The translations under genes and the position numbers were made by a program. The notes beneath the pieces were generated by a model. The model was not told the origin of the DNA and did not search any database. It saw nothing but the letters and a program-made list of their open reading frames with translations. A DNA stretch of 33,464 nucleotides from Marinobacter sp. Lineage in GTDB: Bacteria > Pseudomonadota > Gammaproteobacteria > Pseudomonadales > Oleiphilaceae. Each line of letters opens with the position of its first letter. Position 1 is the first letter of the stretch. This document shows positions 1-9,580 of the stretch, one piece after another. The stretch lies in assembly GCA_030457765.1 (NCBI GenBank), contig JAKDUK010000028.1, positions 1-33,464 of the forward strand. The letters run 5' to 3'.

Positions 1-555
1 TCAGATCACAAAACCACATCAGTGGTGACAACCAGTTATTACATTGCCGATGATGAGTTGTCATACATGAACCCCACGTACACAGACGTCATTGAAGACG
101 GCTGGAAAGCCGTACCGCGCAATGTATCCATCCACAACAATGAAATCAGCAATTCAAGTTACGAACCTACGGGAGATGTGCTCGAAGAGATTATTATGGG
201 ATACACGGCTTATCATCAGGCATTCCCTGCCATTCTTTACGATGGTATGGGTGAGCTAATTGCAAATCGCGCTTTCGACTCAAATACGGCCGGTGACCCG
301 TTTGTGGCGGAAGATGCAATCTGCTCAATAGACAATAGCGACGTCAGTCACGGTATCGTGTTTGATCCTGAAGGTGATGGCAGCGCCGTCACTAGCGATC
401 CCCAGTCGCCAGACTTTCTATTCGAAGCTAGCCAGGCAGACCTGATGGCCTGCGCCGAACTGCCCACCAGGATGCTCCCAGCAACGGCAACCATCAACGG
501 CACCGCCTACGGCTGTGAAGCCGACGACAAAAATCTCGCAGCCTGCGCACTGTAA
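1..555 (+). CDS. 3' part of a parallel beta-helix-type protein (5' end outside window)
   Basis: The reading frame is open from the first base and ends with TAA at 553-555, so about 184 C-terminal residues are visible and the true start lies upstream. The visible part has no transmembrane segment. It contains a stretch reading SIHNNEIS and pairs of cysteines. Its position directly in front of a diheme cytochrome lipoprotein of the SO_2930 type matches a gene pair I know from Shewanella and Marinobacter, in which the partner is annotated as a parallel beta-helix repeat protein. That identification rests mainly on the neighbour, because the repeats themselves are upstream of the window. An exported or cell-surface location is inferred. 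The downstream gene starts 61 bp after the stop, so the two are probably co-transcribed. Confidence 0.6.
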   Translation, partial: SDHKTTSVVTTSYYIADDELSYMNPTYTDVIEDGWKAVPRNVSIHNNEISNSSYEPTGDVLEEIIMGYTAYHQAFPAILYDGMGELIANRAFDSNTAGDPFVAEDAICSIDNSDVSHGIVFDPEGDGSAVTSDPQSPDFLFEASQADLMACAELPTRMLPATATINGTAYGCEADDKNLAACAL

Positions 556-616
556 TAAGAATAAAACCTTCCTGAAAAGACTCCCGGCCGATACCGGGAG
601 TCCTAGGAGTACAGCG

Positions 617-1843
617 ATGACCAAACCCCGCTCTGGCGGCCTGTTCGCCACCCTTGCTTTTTCCAGTTCGATATTACTTTCAGCCTGCGGTGGCAGTAGT
701 AGTGATGACACTGCCAAAACTCCAGAAACACCCGCGATTCCCCAGGAAAGTGGTGTTTGCGGACAAAGCGGTGAGGGTATTAACCATGACGCACTGATGT
801 CGACAAACTGTCAGTACCTCAGCAGCTATCGATTGTTTAACGACCCGGCTAACCCAACCGCAGAGCCCAATGAGGACGGCATTCCCTATGACCTGTCTAC
901 GGCGCTGTTCAGCGACTACACCAGCAAATACCGGTTTGTATTCGTACCGGACGGCGAAAAAGCCCAGTATTCAGAGAATGAGGCGTTTGATTTCCCGGTT
1001 GGCACGGTAATCACCAAAACATTCTCACTGCCGGCTTCCACTGCGTTCCGAGGTTTTGACAACGAAGCTATGCTGGAAACCCGCCTGCTAATCCACCGTG
1101 CCAACGGCTGGACAGCATTGCCCTATGTCTGGGACAAGGAGGGCAATTTAGCCACATTTAAGGCTGCAGGTGCGTTTTTAGATGTATCCACTGTCCACAA
1201 TGGCCAGCAGTTCGACTTCACCTATGAAGTACCTGATACCAACATGTGCAAACAGTGCCACCAATTCAATACTGCAGACAGCAGCCTGTTTACCCCGATT
1301 GGCCCAAAGGCCAGACTGCTAAACAACGAATATAACTATGCGGGAGGCACTGAAAACCAGCTGGCTCACTGGGACGCTGCAGGCATTTTAGCGGCATTGC
1401 CAAGCGACCTGACAGCCATCGCGACAGTGCCCGCCTACGAGGACAAAGACAAACCTTTGCTGACAACAAAATCCGATGAAGACCTTATGGATCTGGCCAA
1501 AGGCTACCTCGATATCAACTGCGCTCACTGCCATCGTCCCGAAGGTGGCGCCAGTAATACAGGGCTGCACCTGGAATATTGGCGTTCCTACGATAACAAC
1601 CAAACCGCACATGGCCGCTGCAAAACGCCCACCGCTTATACCGACCGGAGCGGGAATGGTTTAAAAGTTGATCTCGTGCCAGGAAATGCCGAGCAGTCTA
1701 TATTGCACGCACGCATAAACACCGTAAAACCGCGCGAGCGCATGCCGGAAATCGGCCGCAGCCTGGTGCACCAGGAAGGTGTAGCCCTTGTTGCCTCGTG
1801 GATAAACAGCCTGCCCGGAAATTGCGACCCTTTAACGAATTAA
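617..1843 (+). CDS. SO_2930-family diheme c-type cytochrome lipoprotein
   Basis: A 408-residue protein. I chose the ATG at 617 because it gives a classical lipoprotein signal (short basic N-terminus, hydrophobic stretch, lipobox LSAC near residue 25) and is preceded by TAGGAG 7-8 bases upstream. An earlier in-frame ATG at 515 would bury that signal. Two heme c attachment motifs are visible, CKQCH at residues 211-215 and CAHCH at 302-306, so this is a membrane-anchored periplasmic or surface electron-transfer protein. It lies 61 bp downstream of the beta-helix-type protein, its usual partner, and converges with the broken AraC gene. Its redox partner and substrate cannot be read from the sequence. 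Confidence 0.85.
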   Translation: MTKPRSGGLFATLAFSSSILLSACGGSSSDDTAKTPETPAIPQESGVCGQSGEGINHDALMSTNCQYLSSYRLFNDPANPTAEPNEDGIPYDLSTALFSDYTSKYRFVFVPDGEKAQYSENEAFDFPVGTVITKTFSLPASTAFRGFDNEAMLETRLLIHRANGWTALPYVWDKEGNLATFKAAGAFLDVSTVHNGQQFDFTYEVPDTNMCKQCHQFNTADSSLFTPIGPKARLLNNEYNYAGGTENQLAHWDAAGILAALPSDLTAIATVPAYEDKDKPLLTTKSDEDLMDLAKGYLDINCAHCHRPEGGASNTGLHLEYWRSYDNNQTAHGRCKTPTAYTDRSGNGLKVDLVPGNAEQSILHARINTVKPRERMPEIGRSLVHQEGVALVASWINSLPGNCDPLTN

Positions 1844-1852
1844 ACCACTCAC

Positions 1853-2929
1853 TCACGTCGGGGGGCACAGCGCCTGCTCCCCGGCTTCTGCACTTCTGGC
1901 CTGCCGATAGGCCGTCGGCGTAGTATCCATAATATCCCGGAACGCACGATTAAAAGAGCTCAACGTGCGATACCCCACATCCAGGGAAATATTCAAAATA
2001 GGCTCGTCTGGTGTATTAACCAATCGTTTTGAGGCCTCTGCAATCCGCAGCTGATTAATTTAGTCGTTGAAATTACGGTAACCGAGCGTTTGGTTAATCA
2101 AGCGGCGCGCTCTGTATTCAGGAATACCAATAGCCTTTGCTAACTGTTTGAGTGTCAGCTTCTCCCGTTTGTAAAACCCATCAGCCATTAAGGCTGCCAG
2201 TTTTTCCGAATCGTCGCTGTCAATCTGGCGAGGCGATTCCTCTGGAGAACCTGCATCCTGATCTGGTAACAACGACTCCGCAAGCGGTTTACCCTGTGGC
2301 GCCAGTTTCAGCAGCCCCTCACGTGATGAAACAACACAGAACAGTATTGCCAGTGCAGCCATACCAACAATTATGCCCCGGGTGACTTCGTGGTAAATAC
2401 CAAAATTCAGACTGATGGTTGCCACACCAACAGCACCCCCCAGAATTAAGAGCAACGCTAACCGGGCTTTTCGGCGAGCTTCAACCAGATCATTGCGCCA
2501 ATGGCGAACCACGTAAATAACACCATGCAGCACAACCACATACTCAAACCACTGCCCCAGCTTCCATCCCAAAAAAATGCCCCACTCGGGCCAAAGCCCC
2601 GCCTCTATAAAAGGGCGTGAAAGCATAGGAGCAATAAACGTGTAAAGAGCCATCGCACCCCAAACGCTTAGCAACCTGGGGCGCGCGGCAAACACCAGCT
2701 GGCACAAAACCCAAAACAGAGCAGGCAAGGCCGTCTGCAGATCCGACGTTACCCAGCGCCAATCAGACGGGGCAAACGGATCCACCAGATACGCACCCGA
2801 TGTGATGATAATCAGGATAAAAACCTTACCGACCAGCAAATGACGAAAATCTCGCCAGGAAACCAGAAACAGAGAAACCAGACACCCCAAACCAAAGCCA
2901 GTGAGCGTGAGCACAGCGGAACTCTCCAC
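1853..2929 (-). pseudogene. AraC-family regulator with membrane N-terminus, interrupted by one in-frame stop
   Basis: Read on the minus strand from a GTG at 2929, the first ~210 residues form about six or seven hydrophobic segments. A linker and an AraC-type helix-turn-helix follow (LTLKQLAKAIGI, then LINQTLGYRNFND). A TAA at 2062-2060 stops translation there. The same frame continues as INQLRIAEASKRL and DVGYRTLSSFNRAF, the second HTH of an AraC domain, to a natural TGA at 1855-1853. The family usually reads FND-Y/F-xN at this point, so a single substitution turning a Tyr codon into TAA explains the break. The truncated 289-residue product keeps the membrane part but has only half of the DNA-binding domain. 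It lacks a clear ribosome binding site. The signal it once sensed is unknown. Confidence 0.85.
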
Positions 2930-3030
2930 GATTGATATTATTATTGTGTTCTATCAAGTATAGAAGACAACGCCAGGGTTGGGCATTGACCAGGTTGCCG
3001 AGGCGTTAGTAGCTATGGCGAATGAAAGGA

Positions 3031-3059
3031 AAGCAGCCCGGAGATATCCCAAGCTGCTT
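3031..3059 (-). terminator. Possible relic terminator hairpin after the lectin-tailed pseudogene
   Basis: Arms AAGCAGC (3031-3037) and GCTGCTT (3053-3059) are perfect complements. The loop holds a second small palindrome around GATATC. On the minus strand it follows the stop codon of the ricin-tailed pseudogene by about 10 bases. The run of T after it is interrupted, so termination strength is uncertain. The rest of 2930-3068 holds nothing I recognise. Confidence 0.4.
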
Positions 3060-3068
3060 ATTTAGCGT

Positions 3069-4738
3069 TTACTGCGGAAGTGTCGAAACACAACGCTGGT
3101 TGCTGCCGCCATGGTGCCGATACATCACCAAATCAGTACCGACGGCATCCAAAGCGTAATTATTATCTTGCTGCAGCCGGAACGACTTGTCGGCATGCCG
3201 CTCGAACGCCTGGGCGCCACTGCCATTGCATTGCGCGAGGGTCAGCGGTGTATCGTTGCTGGTTTGAGAGGTGGCCGTCAGGCACAATCCGGTCTCGCCA
3301 CTCCGGTACTCCGCCCAACGCCCACTTGCAGAGTCCATGCGCAGTTCCCACTGTTGGTTTGCATCACCATGGGACTGCCAGAAACCGACCCAGCCACTGC
3401 GGTAAGCATCAAGAGAATGGCTATTGCTGCCGGCGCTAGTGATACGCTGGCCAGAATACTGCCAGTTTTGCTGAGCACTGCCATTACAGGCTTGCAGATT
3501 GGGGCAACCGTTATTCCAGGGTGTGCCATTGTTGTCCAGGCACAAGGCGTTGTCGCCAACCTGGTTAGCGAAGGTTCCCTGCAGCGCATCGAACCGCCAG
3601 CGCTGATCCCGGGCCAATGGCTGGCACGCATAATGGTCTACCCAGGCACCGCTGTTCACGCCGTCATCATTGCCAGGAACATCAAGACAGGTTCCTTAAT
3701 ATCAAGTACTGCTTTATGGCTGTGCTGGGACATATGATCCACTTCGATAATCATGCCCATGTCCATCATCCGGTTTACCAGATAGATGCCAAGGTCGGTC
3801 AGACCACGATTGTTGCACTGGTCGGTTGTTTCATCGTAATTCGTGGAACCGGTAATCCCCAGCAGCGCTTCAAGCCCGAACAGCCCCAAATCGTTGTACA
3901 TCATCTGGCCTTGGGTTTCGTCGTCGCAAGCACTGGTAGAAAAATACCGCCCTGTTGACAGGTTATTGCCCACATTGATCAGCCCGCTTTCAATTCGGGC
4001 GCCGCCAAACTGATTATCAAACCGGTGAATGGGATAAACCGCACGAACGCCAAGGTCGTAGTATTTCTGCAGCTGGGCGCCAACATAGGCCTGGGAGCAG
4101 GTTACATAACACCTCGTTTTCCACGAGATGGGTCACCATCATTTTCTGGCCGCCCAGAAAGGCCCGCTCTATCCAACGGTAGTAGTAGCCAGTATGGGAC
4201 AAGCTTTGATGATTAGGCCAAAAGGGAAAATCTGGCCAACCCGCGGTGTTATAGCGGAAATTAATATCGTTGAAGCCCATCAGATTACCAATCACATCCA
4301 GGGAACCATCGGGACCATGAACATCAGAACTGTCGGCAAGCGCTTTGGTCACACCGAAGGGGTGGAACGGGGAGCCAGCCATCATGGTACCGCCCATGAA
4401 CTCGTAAGAGGTGATGTGGGTATGCGCCAGTTAGCATGCTGGCCCGGCACGTTGCCTGCGGTGATATCCGCCGGCAACCGGGTGTCCAAAAACCGGCCGC
4501 CCTGATCACGCATCATAAAGGTGCCCAGCTCACTGGGCTTCATATAGAACCACGCAGCGTCTTCCGGGCTGACTGCACTGAAATCAAAACTCCAGCCACC
4601 ATTAATGGTGCCATTGGTCTGATACCGGCGCATGAAGCGGTCGTTGTGAGATGACTGAACGGCAAAGCAGTCCTGTGCGAGCCCGTACACCTCTTTGGTA
4701 TCAGCGTTCGCACCATGAACACGCTCGTTGCTTGCATT
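3069..4738 (-). pseudogene. Decayed M19-like metal-dependent hydrolase with C-terminal ricin-type lectin domain
   Basis: Four minus-strand segments in different frames line up as one ancestral protein. They are ~4738-4400 (AWFYMKPSELGTFMM), ~4409-4100 (WPDFPFWPNHQ, then GGQKMMVTHLVENEVLC), ~4115-3685 (YDLGVRAVYPIHRFDNQFGG, then RGLTDLGIYLVNRMMDMGMI and EVDHMS) and ~3690-3069 (TCLDVPGNDDG followed by a ricin-type fold with CLDNN, QQNWQY, GLCLTA, NQQWEL and GSNQRCV). The order matches secreted membrane-dipeptidase-like amidohydrolases that carry a lectin tail. The joins are frameshifts, and at least two also lack sequence the family normally has: one after VENEVLC and one between VLDIK and TCLDV, where the rest of the catalytic domain is gone. 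No start codon or signal peptide remains, because an in-frame TAA at 4741-4739 closes the 5' end. The gene is dead. Confidence 0.8.
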
Positions 4739-4789
4739 TTATGCCCACCCAGATCAGGCTTTTTATATCTGTTATTAAGGAGAAACAAC

Positions 4790-5959
4790 ATGGCCTCCGC
4801 ACCTTGGGATGACCTGCTGCAGTTTGATAAACAACTAAGCGACACCGAGCGTCAGGTTCGGAACAGCATTCGCAATTTTTGCGATCAGCGTTTAATGCCA
4901 GGCATCACAGAAGCCAACCGCCATGAGTCCTTCGATCGCAGTATTTTTAACCGGATGGGAGAAATGGGAATGCTTGGCGCGACCCTTCCGGAAGAGTACG
5001 GCGGCCCTGGCCTTAGCCATGTCTGTTACGGGCTGATTGCTCGCGAAGTGGAACGCGTGGATTCAGCCTACCGCTCCGCACTAAGCGTTCAGTCCTCACT
5101 GGTTATTCACCCCATTCATGCCTTCGGCCAGGAGGCCCTCAAAAAGCGCATTCTGCCCAAACTGGCTTCCGGCGATATGGTTGGTTGTTTCGGTTTAACA
5201 GAGCCTAATCACGGGTCTGATCCAGGCGGCATGGAAACTCATGCAAAAAAGGTGGAGGGTGGCTACCGCTTAAGTGGTTCGAAAACCTGGATAACCAACT
5301 CCCCCATCGCCGACGTATGTGTGGTTTGGGCCAAGCTGGACGGCAGAGTGGCGGGTTTCGTGATCGAGCGCGAAGGCGCTACAGGACTGGACACGCCAAA
5401 GATTCCAGGAAAATTCTCGCTTCGGGCATCAGAGACTGGCTCTATCTTTATGGATGAAGTGTTCGTGCCAGAGGCAAACAAGCTTACGGTAGAAGGCTTA
5501 AAAGGCCCGTTCAGCTGCTTGAACAAAGCGCGCTTCGGCATATGTTGGGGCTCTCTGGGCGCCGCTGAGTTCTGCTGGCACGCCGCCCGAAAATACACTC
5601 TGGAGCGCAAGCAGTTTGGTCGCCCTCTGGCAGCCAACCAACTGATCCAGAAAAAACTGGTGGATATGCAAACCGAGATTACTCTGGGCCTGCAGGCGGT
5701 TCTGCAGCTGGGCCGCATGATGGATGCGGGCGAAGCCACGCCGGATGCCATTTCGCTGCTCAAGCGCAACAACTGCGGCAAGGCTTTGGATATCGCAAGG
5801 GTTGCCCGCGATATGCACGGAGGAAACGGTATTTCCGACGAGTATCACGTAATCCGCCATGTAATGAACCTTGAAGCGGTCAATACTTACGAAGGTACCC
5901 ACGACGTTCACGCTCTGATTCTTGGTCGTGGCCAGACCGGTATCGCCGCGTTCAGCTAA
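4790..5959 (+). CDS. gcdH: Glutaryl-CoA dehydrogenase
   Basis: A 389-residue FAD enzyme that oxidises and decarboxylates glutaryl-CoA to crotonyl-CoA in lysine, tryptophan and glutarate breakdown. The ATG at 4790 was chosen because AAGGAG lies 7 bases upstream. An earlier ATG at 4715 only adds an unrelated leader. Family marks include [14 protein letters not shown] (substrate/FAD loop), [14 protein letters not shown], and a C-terminus with [16 protein letters not shown] and [17 protein letters not shown]368 in TYEGTHD is in the position of the catalytic base. This C-terminal signature separates glutaryl-CoA dehydrogenase from other acyl-CoA dehydrogenases. The last 8 bp overlap the end of the convergent ketopantoate-reductase-like gene. 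No gcdR-type regulator or CoA-transferase is adjacent. Confidence 0.93.
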   Translation: MASAPWDDLLQFDKQLSDTERQVRNSIRNFCDQRLMPGITEANRHESFDRSIFNRMGEMGMLGATLPEEYGGPGLSHVCYGLIAREVERVDSAYRSALSVQSSLVIHPIHAFGQEALKKRILPKLASGDMVGCFGLTEPNHGSDPGGMETHAKKVEGGYRLSGSKTWITNSPIADVCVVWAKLDGRVAGFVIEREGATGLDTPKIPGKFSLRASETGSIFMDEVFVPEANKLTVEGLKGPFSCLNKARFGICWGSLGAAEFCWHAARKYTLERKQFGRPLAANQLIQKKLVDMQTEITLGLQAVLQLGRMMDAGEATPDAISLLKRNNCGKALDIARVARDMHGGNGISDEYHVIRHVMNLEAVNTYEGTHDVHALILGRGQTGIAAFS

Positions 5960-6923
5960 TACCCTCGTCTCCGTTTATCCGATGACCAGCCTCTAACTCT
6001 GCTCGCATTTTAAGGGCCACCAGCACCGTGTTCAGATGAGGCACGGCAATACCATGGTGTTCGGCAATGGCCACCACATTGCCCAGCACGGCCTCCCGCT
6101 CAATCGGGCGGCCACTCAGATAGTCCAGCGCCATACTATTTCTGTACGCAGGCATTTTTCGAGTACCCGCGATATTTTTATCGATCAGTTCCTGTTTCAT
6201 TGGATGGCCTTCTGCCGCAGCCACATCCACCACCTCTTGCATCATGGCCCGTATCAGAGCCTCACCGCCCGGCGTTTCCAGAATGGTTCGAGTATCGGCA
6301 CCATCTGCAATGACCGACAGCGGATTAAACGGCGTGTTCCAAAGGCATTTTCGCCAGCGCTCACCTACCACTTTCTCCGTCAGATTAATATTGATGCCGC
6401 CTTGCTGAAACAGTTTCGACAAGACACGGCAGTTGTCATTTATACCCTCTGGGTATTGCCCCATTACCAACTTGCCATGGGCTTTATGTTCAATCACACC
6501 AGACTCTGCTCGACTCACAGCAATAAAAGCCAGGCAACTTATAAGTGGGTTGCTCGGGTAGGCGTCTGCCAGCTCTTTCTCAATGCCCAGGCCGTTTTCG
6601 ATCAAAACCAGGCAGGTTTTCTCGCCCATCCAGGGGGCGACCAATTTAACCCGATCCACGCCCGGCAGCACCTTCACACAAAGAATCAGAAAGTCCGGTG
6701 CTTCACTTGGCACCTCACCATCCCGGTATACCTGATCGGGCTGATAGGACAGATCTCCGAGGGGGCTGGTAATACGGACCCCCTGAGCTTTTACCATCTC
6801 GTAGTCTGAGCGCAATACAGTGCTCACGCGACAGCCGGCTTTTTTGAGGATCGCGCCATAGAAGCTGCCAATAGCTCCTGCACCAACGATTAGAACATCA
6901 GGCTTGTTTTTCATAATCAGCAA
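5952..6923 (-). CDS. 2-dehydropantoate 2-reductase-like (ketopantoate reductase family) oxidoreductase
   Basis: A 323-residue soluble NAD(P)-dependent reductase. The N-terminal Rossmann fold shows [10 protein letters not shown] near residue 14, and the C-terminal ApbA-type helical domain includes [16 protein letters not shown], whose lysine is in the place of the catalytic Lys of PanE. I keep the TTG at 6923 because a GGAG sits 5 bases before it (6932-6929). The ATG at 6914 would put that site 14 bases away. The family contains PanE, which makes pantoate for CoA, but also many paralogues of unknown substrate, so I give no symbol. It converges with gcdH and diverges from the acyl-CoA synthetase pseudogene. 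Confidence 0.8.
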   Translation of the reverse strand: MLIMKNKPDVLIVGAGAIGSFYGAILKKAGCRVSTVLRSDYEMVKAQGVRITSPLGDLSYQPDQVYRDGEVPSEAPDFLILCVKVLPGVDRVKLVAPWMGEKTCLVLIENGLGIEKELADAYPSNPLISCLAFIAVSRAESGVIEHKAHGKLVMGQYPEGINDNCRVLSKLFQQGGININLTEKVVGERWRKCLWNTPFNPLSVIADGADTRTILETPGGEALIRAMMQEVVDVAAAEGHPMKQELIDKNIAGTRKMPAYRNSMALDYLSGRPIEREAVLGNVVAIAEHHGIAVPHLNTVLVALKMRAELEAGHRINGDEGIS

Positions 6924-7044
6924 GAATTCTCCAAACGATCAAGCGTTTAGCTAAATCAAAGCACTGTCGCTATATTTGAACCGCCACATTTCTGATTGAA
7001 TTTTAGCATGCATAGCAAAGCAAGTTATGCACAAACCAAAACCA

Positions 7045-7058
7045 AGCAAGCGCTTGCT
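7045..7058. promoter_or_regulatory. Perfect 14-bp palindrome, probable operator
   Basis: AGCAAGCGCTTGCT reads the same on both strands. It lies in the 195-bp divergent region between the ketopantoate-reductase-like gene and the acyl-CoA synthetase pseudogene, 61 bp before the latter's start codon. Size and symmetry are those of TetR- or GntR-type operators, which often control acyl-CoA genes. The regulator is not in the window and I cannot name it. Confidence 0.5.
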
Positions 7059-7118
7059 ACAAACCACCAAGTGCATTAGATTCAACTCACAACAACGACA
7101 ACAACCGGAGTTTTTTCT

Positions 7119-8368
7119 ATGCCTGCAAGCCCCGACGTTTCCCTGAACATGGTCGACCGGGTATCGGTTGGCGATATCCTCACTCGCACCAGCGACATCT
7201 TCCCAAACAACGTGGCCATGGTAGACAGCAACCGCACCCTCACCTACCGAGCGTTTGAAGATCAGGCCAATCAAGCGGCCAACGCCCTGTTGAGCTTGGG
7301 CCTGAAACCGGGGAAACGGTAGGGCTGTTAGCTCGCAACTGCCTGGAACTGATGATCACCTATATGGCCTGCGCCAAGGCCAACCTTGTGTGTACTCCGG
7401 TTAACTTGGGCTTAAAACCTCATGAAATGGCGTACTGCCTGAAAGATCGCGGCGCCCGGGTGCTAATCGTTGAAGAAACGGTGGCAATACCCGCCATTAT
7501 GACCGGCGGCAAACTGGTCATGACAAAGGGATTCGATGCAAAAGAATGTGCTCGGTTGATTGAGGAACACAGTATTTACATGTTCGTGTTCCTTCCCATG
7601 ATGTACCAGGCTGTTCTGGCAGACCCGGAAGCCCGTAGCCGGGATTTTTTATCGGTGCGCCGAGCTTTTTATGCCATGGCTCCGATGGCCGAACCCGTGC
7701 TCAAGAAAGTCCACGAGCTTTTCCCCAACGCTGACGTTATCCTCGGCTCGGGCCAAACGGAGTTCACGCCCATGACGTGTATGATCAGGCCGGAACACCA
7801 GTGGAGCAAAGCGGGTTCCTGGGGCTCTGCCGGACCTATGACTCGCGTAGCGATCATGGACAATGACGGCAACCTGCTACCTCCGGGACAATCTGGAGAA
7901 ATTGTTTACCGTGGCCCTCAGTCCATGACCAAATACTTCAATCAACCCGAGGTGACCGCTGAGGCTTTCAAGTATGGTTGGTTCCATAGTGGTGATATTG
8001 CATCCATCGACGAGGATGGCGTTATCTGGTTTACCGATCGCAAAAAAGATGTGATCAAATCGGGTGGCGAGAACGTCGCATCTATTGAAGTAGAACGCTG
8101 TCTGATGGGCCACCTTGCCGTCGCAGAGGCCGCTGTTATCGGCTTACCCCACGATCGCTGGGGCGAGGCAATCACCGCCAATGTCATCCTTTTGCCAGAC
8201 GCAACGGCTACCACTGATGAGTTGATAGACTACTGCAAGGAGAATATTGCCGGCTTTAAGGTTCCCAAAGCCATCATGATTGTGGAAGAATTCCCCCGCA
8301 CTGGTACTGGCAAGATTCAGAAACATCTGATTCGTAAAGGCCTTGAAGGGCACTACTCCGAGGATTAA
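7119..8368 (+). pseudogene. Acyl-CoA synthetase (AMP-binding family), frameshifted and internally deleted
   Basis: The first frame, from ATG 7119, codes for the normal N-terminus (RTLTYRAFEDQANQAANAL) and stops with TAG at 7320-7322. The next frame continues it without a gap as VGLLARNCLELMITY. The sequence AAACCGGGGAAACGGTA needs one extra G (GGGG to GGGGG) to restore GLKPGETVGLLARN, so the shift is a 1-base loss in a G tract. A second lesion follows after LIVEE (~7480): the text jumps to GGKLVMTKGFD, and the AMP-binding P-loop (SGTTGxPKG) and its surroundings, roughly 110-130 residues, are missing. The rest is well kept: GSGQTEFTP, GWFHSGDIASIDEDG, WFTDRKKDVIKSGGEN and TGTGKIQKHLIRK. Without the P-loop the enzyme could not form acyl-adenylate even if the frame were repaired. 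Confidence 0.88.
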
Positions 8369-8379
8369 CGCATAAACCT

Positions 8380-9567
8380 ATGACCCGCAAAAACAGCCCA
8401 CAACAAACCCGAAACGCCATAATGATGTTCGTGGGCATGATGCTGGTCGCTCTCAACCTGCGCCCGGCACTCACCAGTGTCGGGCCGATTTTGACCAGCA
8501 TCGGTGAGGGCTTGTCGCTGTCATCCGTTGGTCAGGGCGTGCTCACTACCCTGCCCGTTCTGCTCCTGGGTCTGGCGGCGCCGATTGCTCCCCGTGCTGC
8601 ACGCAAACTCGGGATGGAACGAGCGGTATTGGTAACTCTGATCATTCTGGGCGCAGCAATGGTTGTGCGGCCCTATCTTGGTGTGAGCGGTTTATTTGTG
8701 GGCACGGCTATAGCGGGCGGCTGCATAGGTATCATGAGCGTACTTCTGCCCGGCATCGTTAAGCGCGACTTCCCGGAATCCGCAAGCCTTATGACGGGTA
8801 TTTACACCGCCGTGCTGTGCACCGGTGCCGCAGTGGCGGCGGGCACCACAGAACCACTACGCATGGCGTTTTCCGGTGCCTGGGAGCCCGCACTGGCGTT
8901 TTGGGCCATTCCCGCTGTTATTGCCATCGTGGCCTGGTGGCTTCAACTGGATGGTAAGCAGGTGCCGAAATTGCCTGGCACGCCGGCGAAATCGCTGTTC
9001 AAAGACCGCCTGGCGTGGCAAATAGCTTTTTATATGGGCTTGCAGTCATCCCTGGCCTATACAGTATTTGGCTGGCTACCTACTATTTTGCAAGACCGGG
9101 GGCTTGACCCGGTAAACGCCGGGCTGGCGCTCTCGGTATCCATTCTCACGCAAGTGCCCATGGCCATTGCAGCGCCCTGGATAGCCAGCCACATGCGCGA
9201 TCAGCGCTTCATGGTGGTGCTGGTTATGCTGGCGACACTCGCTGGCCTTTGTGGCTGTATTTACGCGCCTATTGAAGGGGTCTGGCTGTGGGTACTGGTG
9301 CTGGGGCTGGGTCAAGGCGGCTCGTTCAGCATAGCGCTCACCCTGCTTGCAGTAAGGGCTCGCGATGCAGAAACCGCTGCGCGCTTGTCAGGAATGGCCC
9401 AGAGCCTCGGCTACACCATGGCGGCACTGGGCCCGTTGTTTGTTGGTGTGCTGCATGAAGCGTTCGACAGCTGGAATATTGCTGGTGCCTTCCTCGGCAC
9501 GATTGCCATTAGCGCCATCATTGCGGGGCTCGGGGCTGGCCGCAGGCTTTATGTACTTGATCATTAA
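8380..9567 (+). CDS. CynX/NimT-family MFS transporter
   Basis: A 395-residue integral membrane protein with about 12 hydrophobic segments. The N-terminal NLRPALTSVGPIL is the signature of the CynX/NimT branch of the major facilitator superfamily (cyanate, 2-nitroimidazole and other small-anion permeases). The substrate cannot be deduced. The ATG at 8380 lies 11 bp after the stop of the acyl-CoA synthetase pseudogene and has no clear ribosome binding site, so it was probably translated by coupling to that gene and may now be poorly expressed. It converges with the small ORF behind paaY, with 13 bp between the stops. Confidence 0.85.
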   Translation: MTRKNSPQQTRNAIMMFVGMMLVALNLRPALTSVGPILTSIGEGLSLSSVGQGVLTTLPVLLLGLAAPIAPRAARKLGMERAVLVTLIILGAAMVVRPYLGVSGLFVGTAIAGGCIGIMSVLLPGIVKRDFPESASLMTGIYTAVLCTGAAVAAGTTEPLRMAFSGAWEPALAFWAIPAVIAIVAWWLQLDGKQVPKLPGTPAKSLFKDRLAWQIAFYMGLQSSLAYTVFGWLPTILQDRGLDPVNAGLALSVSILTQVPMAIAAPWIASHMRDQRFMVVLVMLATLAGLCGCIYAPIEGVWLWVLVLGLGQGGSFSIALTLLAVRARDAETAARLSGMAQSLGYTMAALGPLFVGVLHEAFDSWNIAGAFLGTIAISAIIAGLGAGRRLYVLDH

Positions 9568-9580
9568 CGGCGCTCAAACG

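Noticed and set aside
3111..3737. A 208-codon plus-strand open frame
   Set aside because: It lies opposite the ricin-type lectin remnant, which explains the codon pattern. It has no ribosome binding site and no recognisable motif.
4715..4789. In-frame upstream start that would lengthen GcdH by 25 residues
   Set aside because: The added residues do not resemble the family, and the clear AAGGAG lies before ATG 4790.
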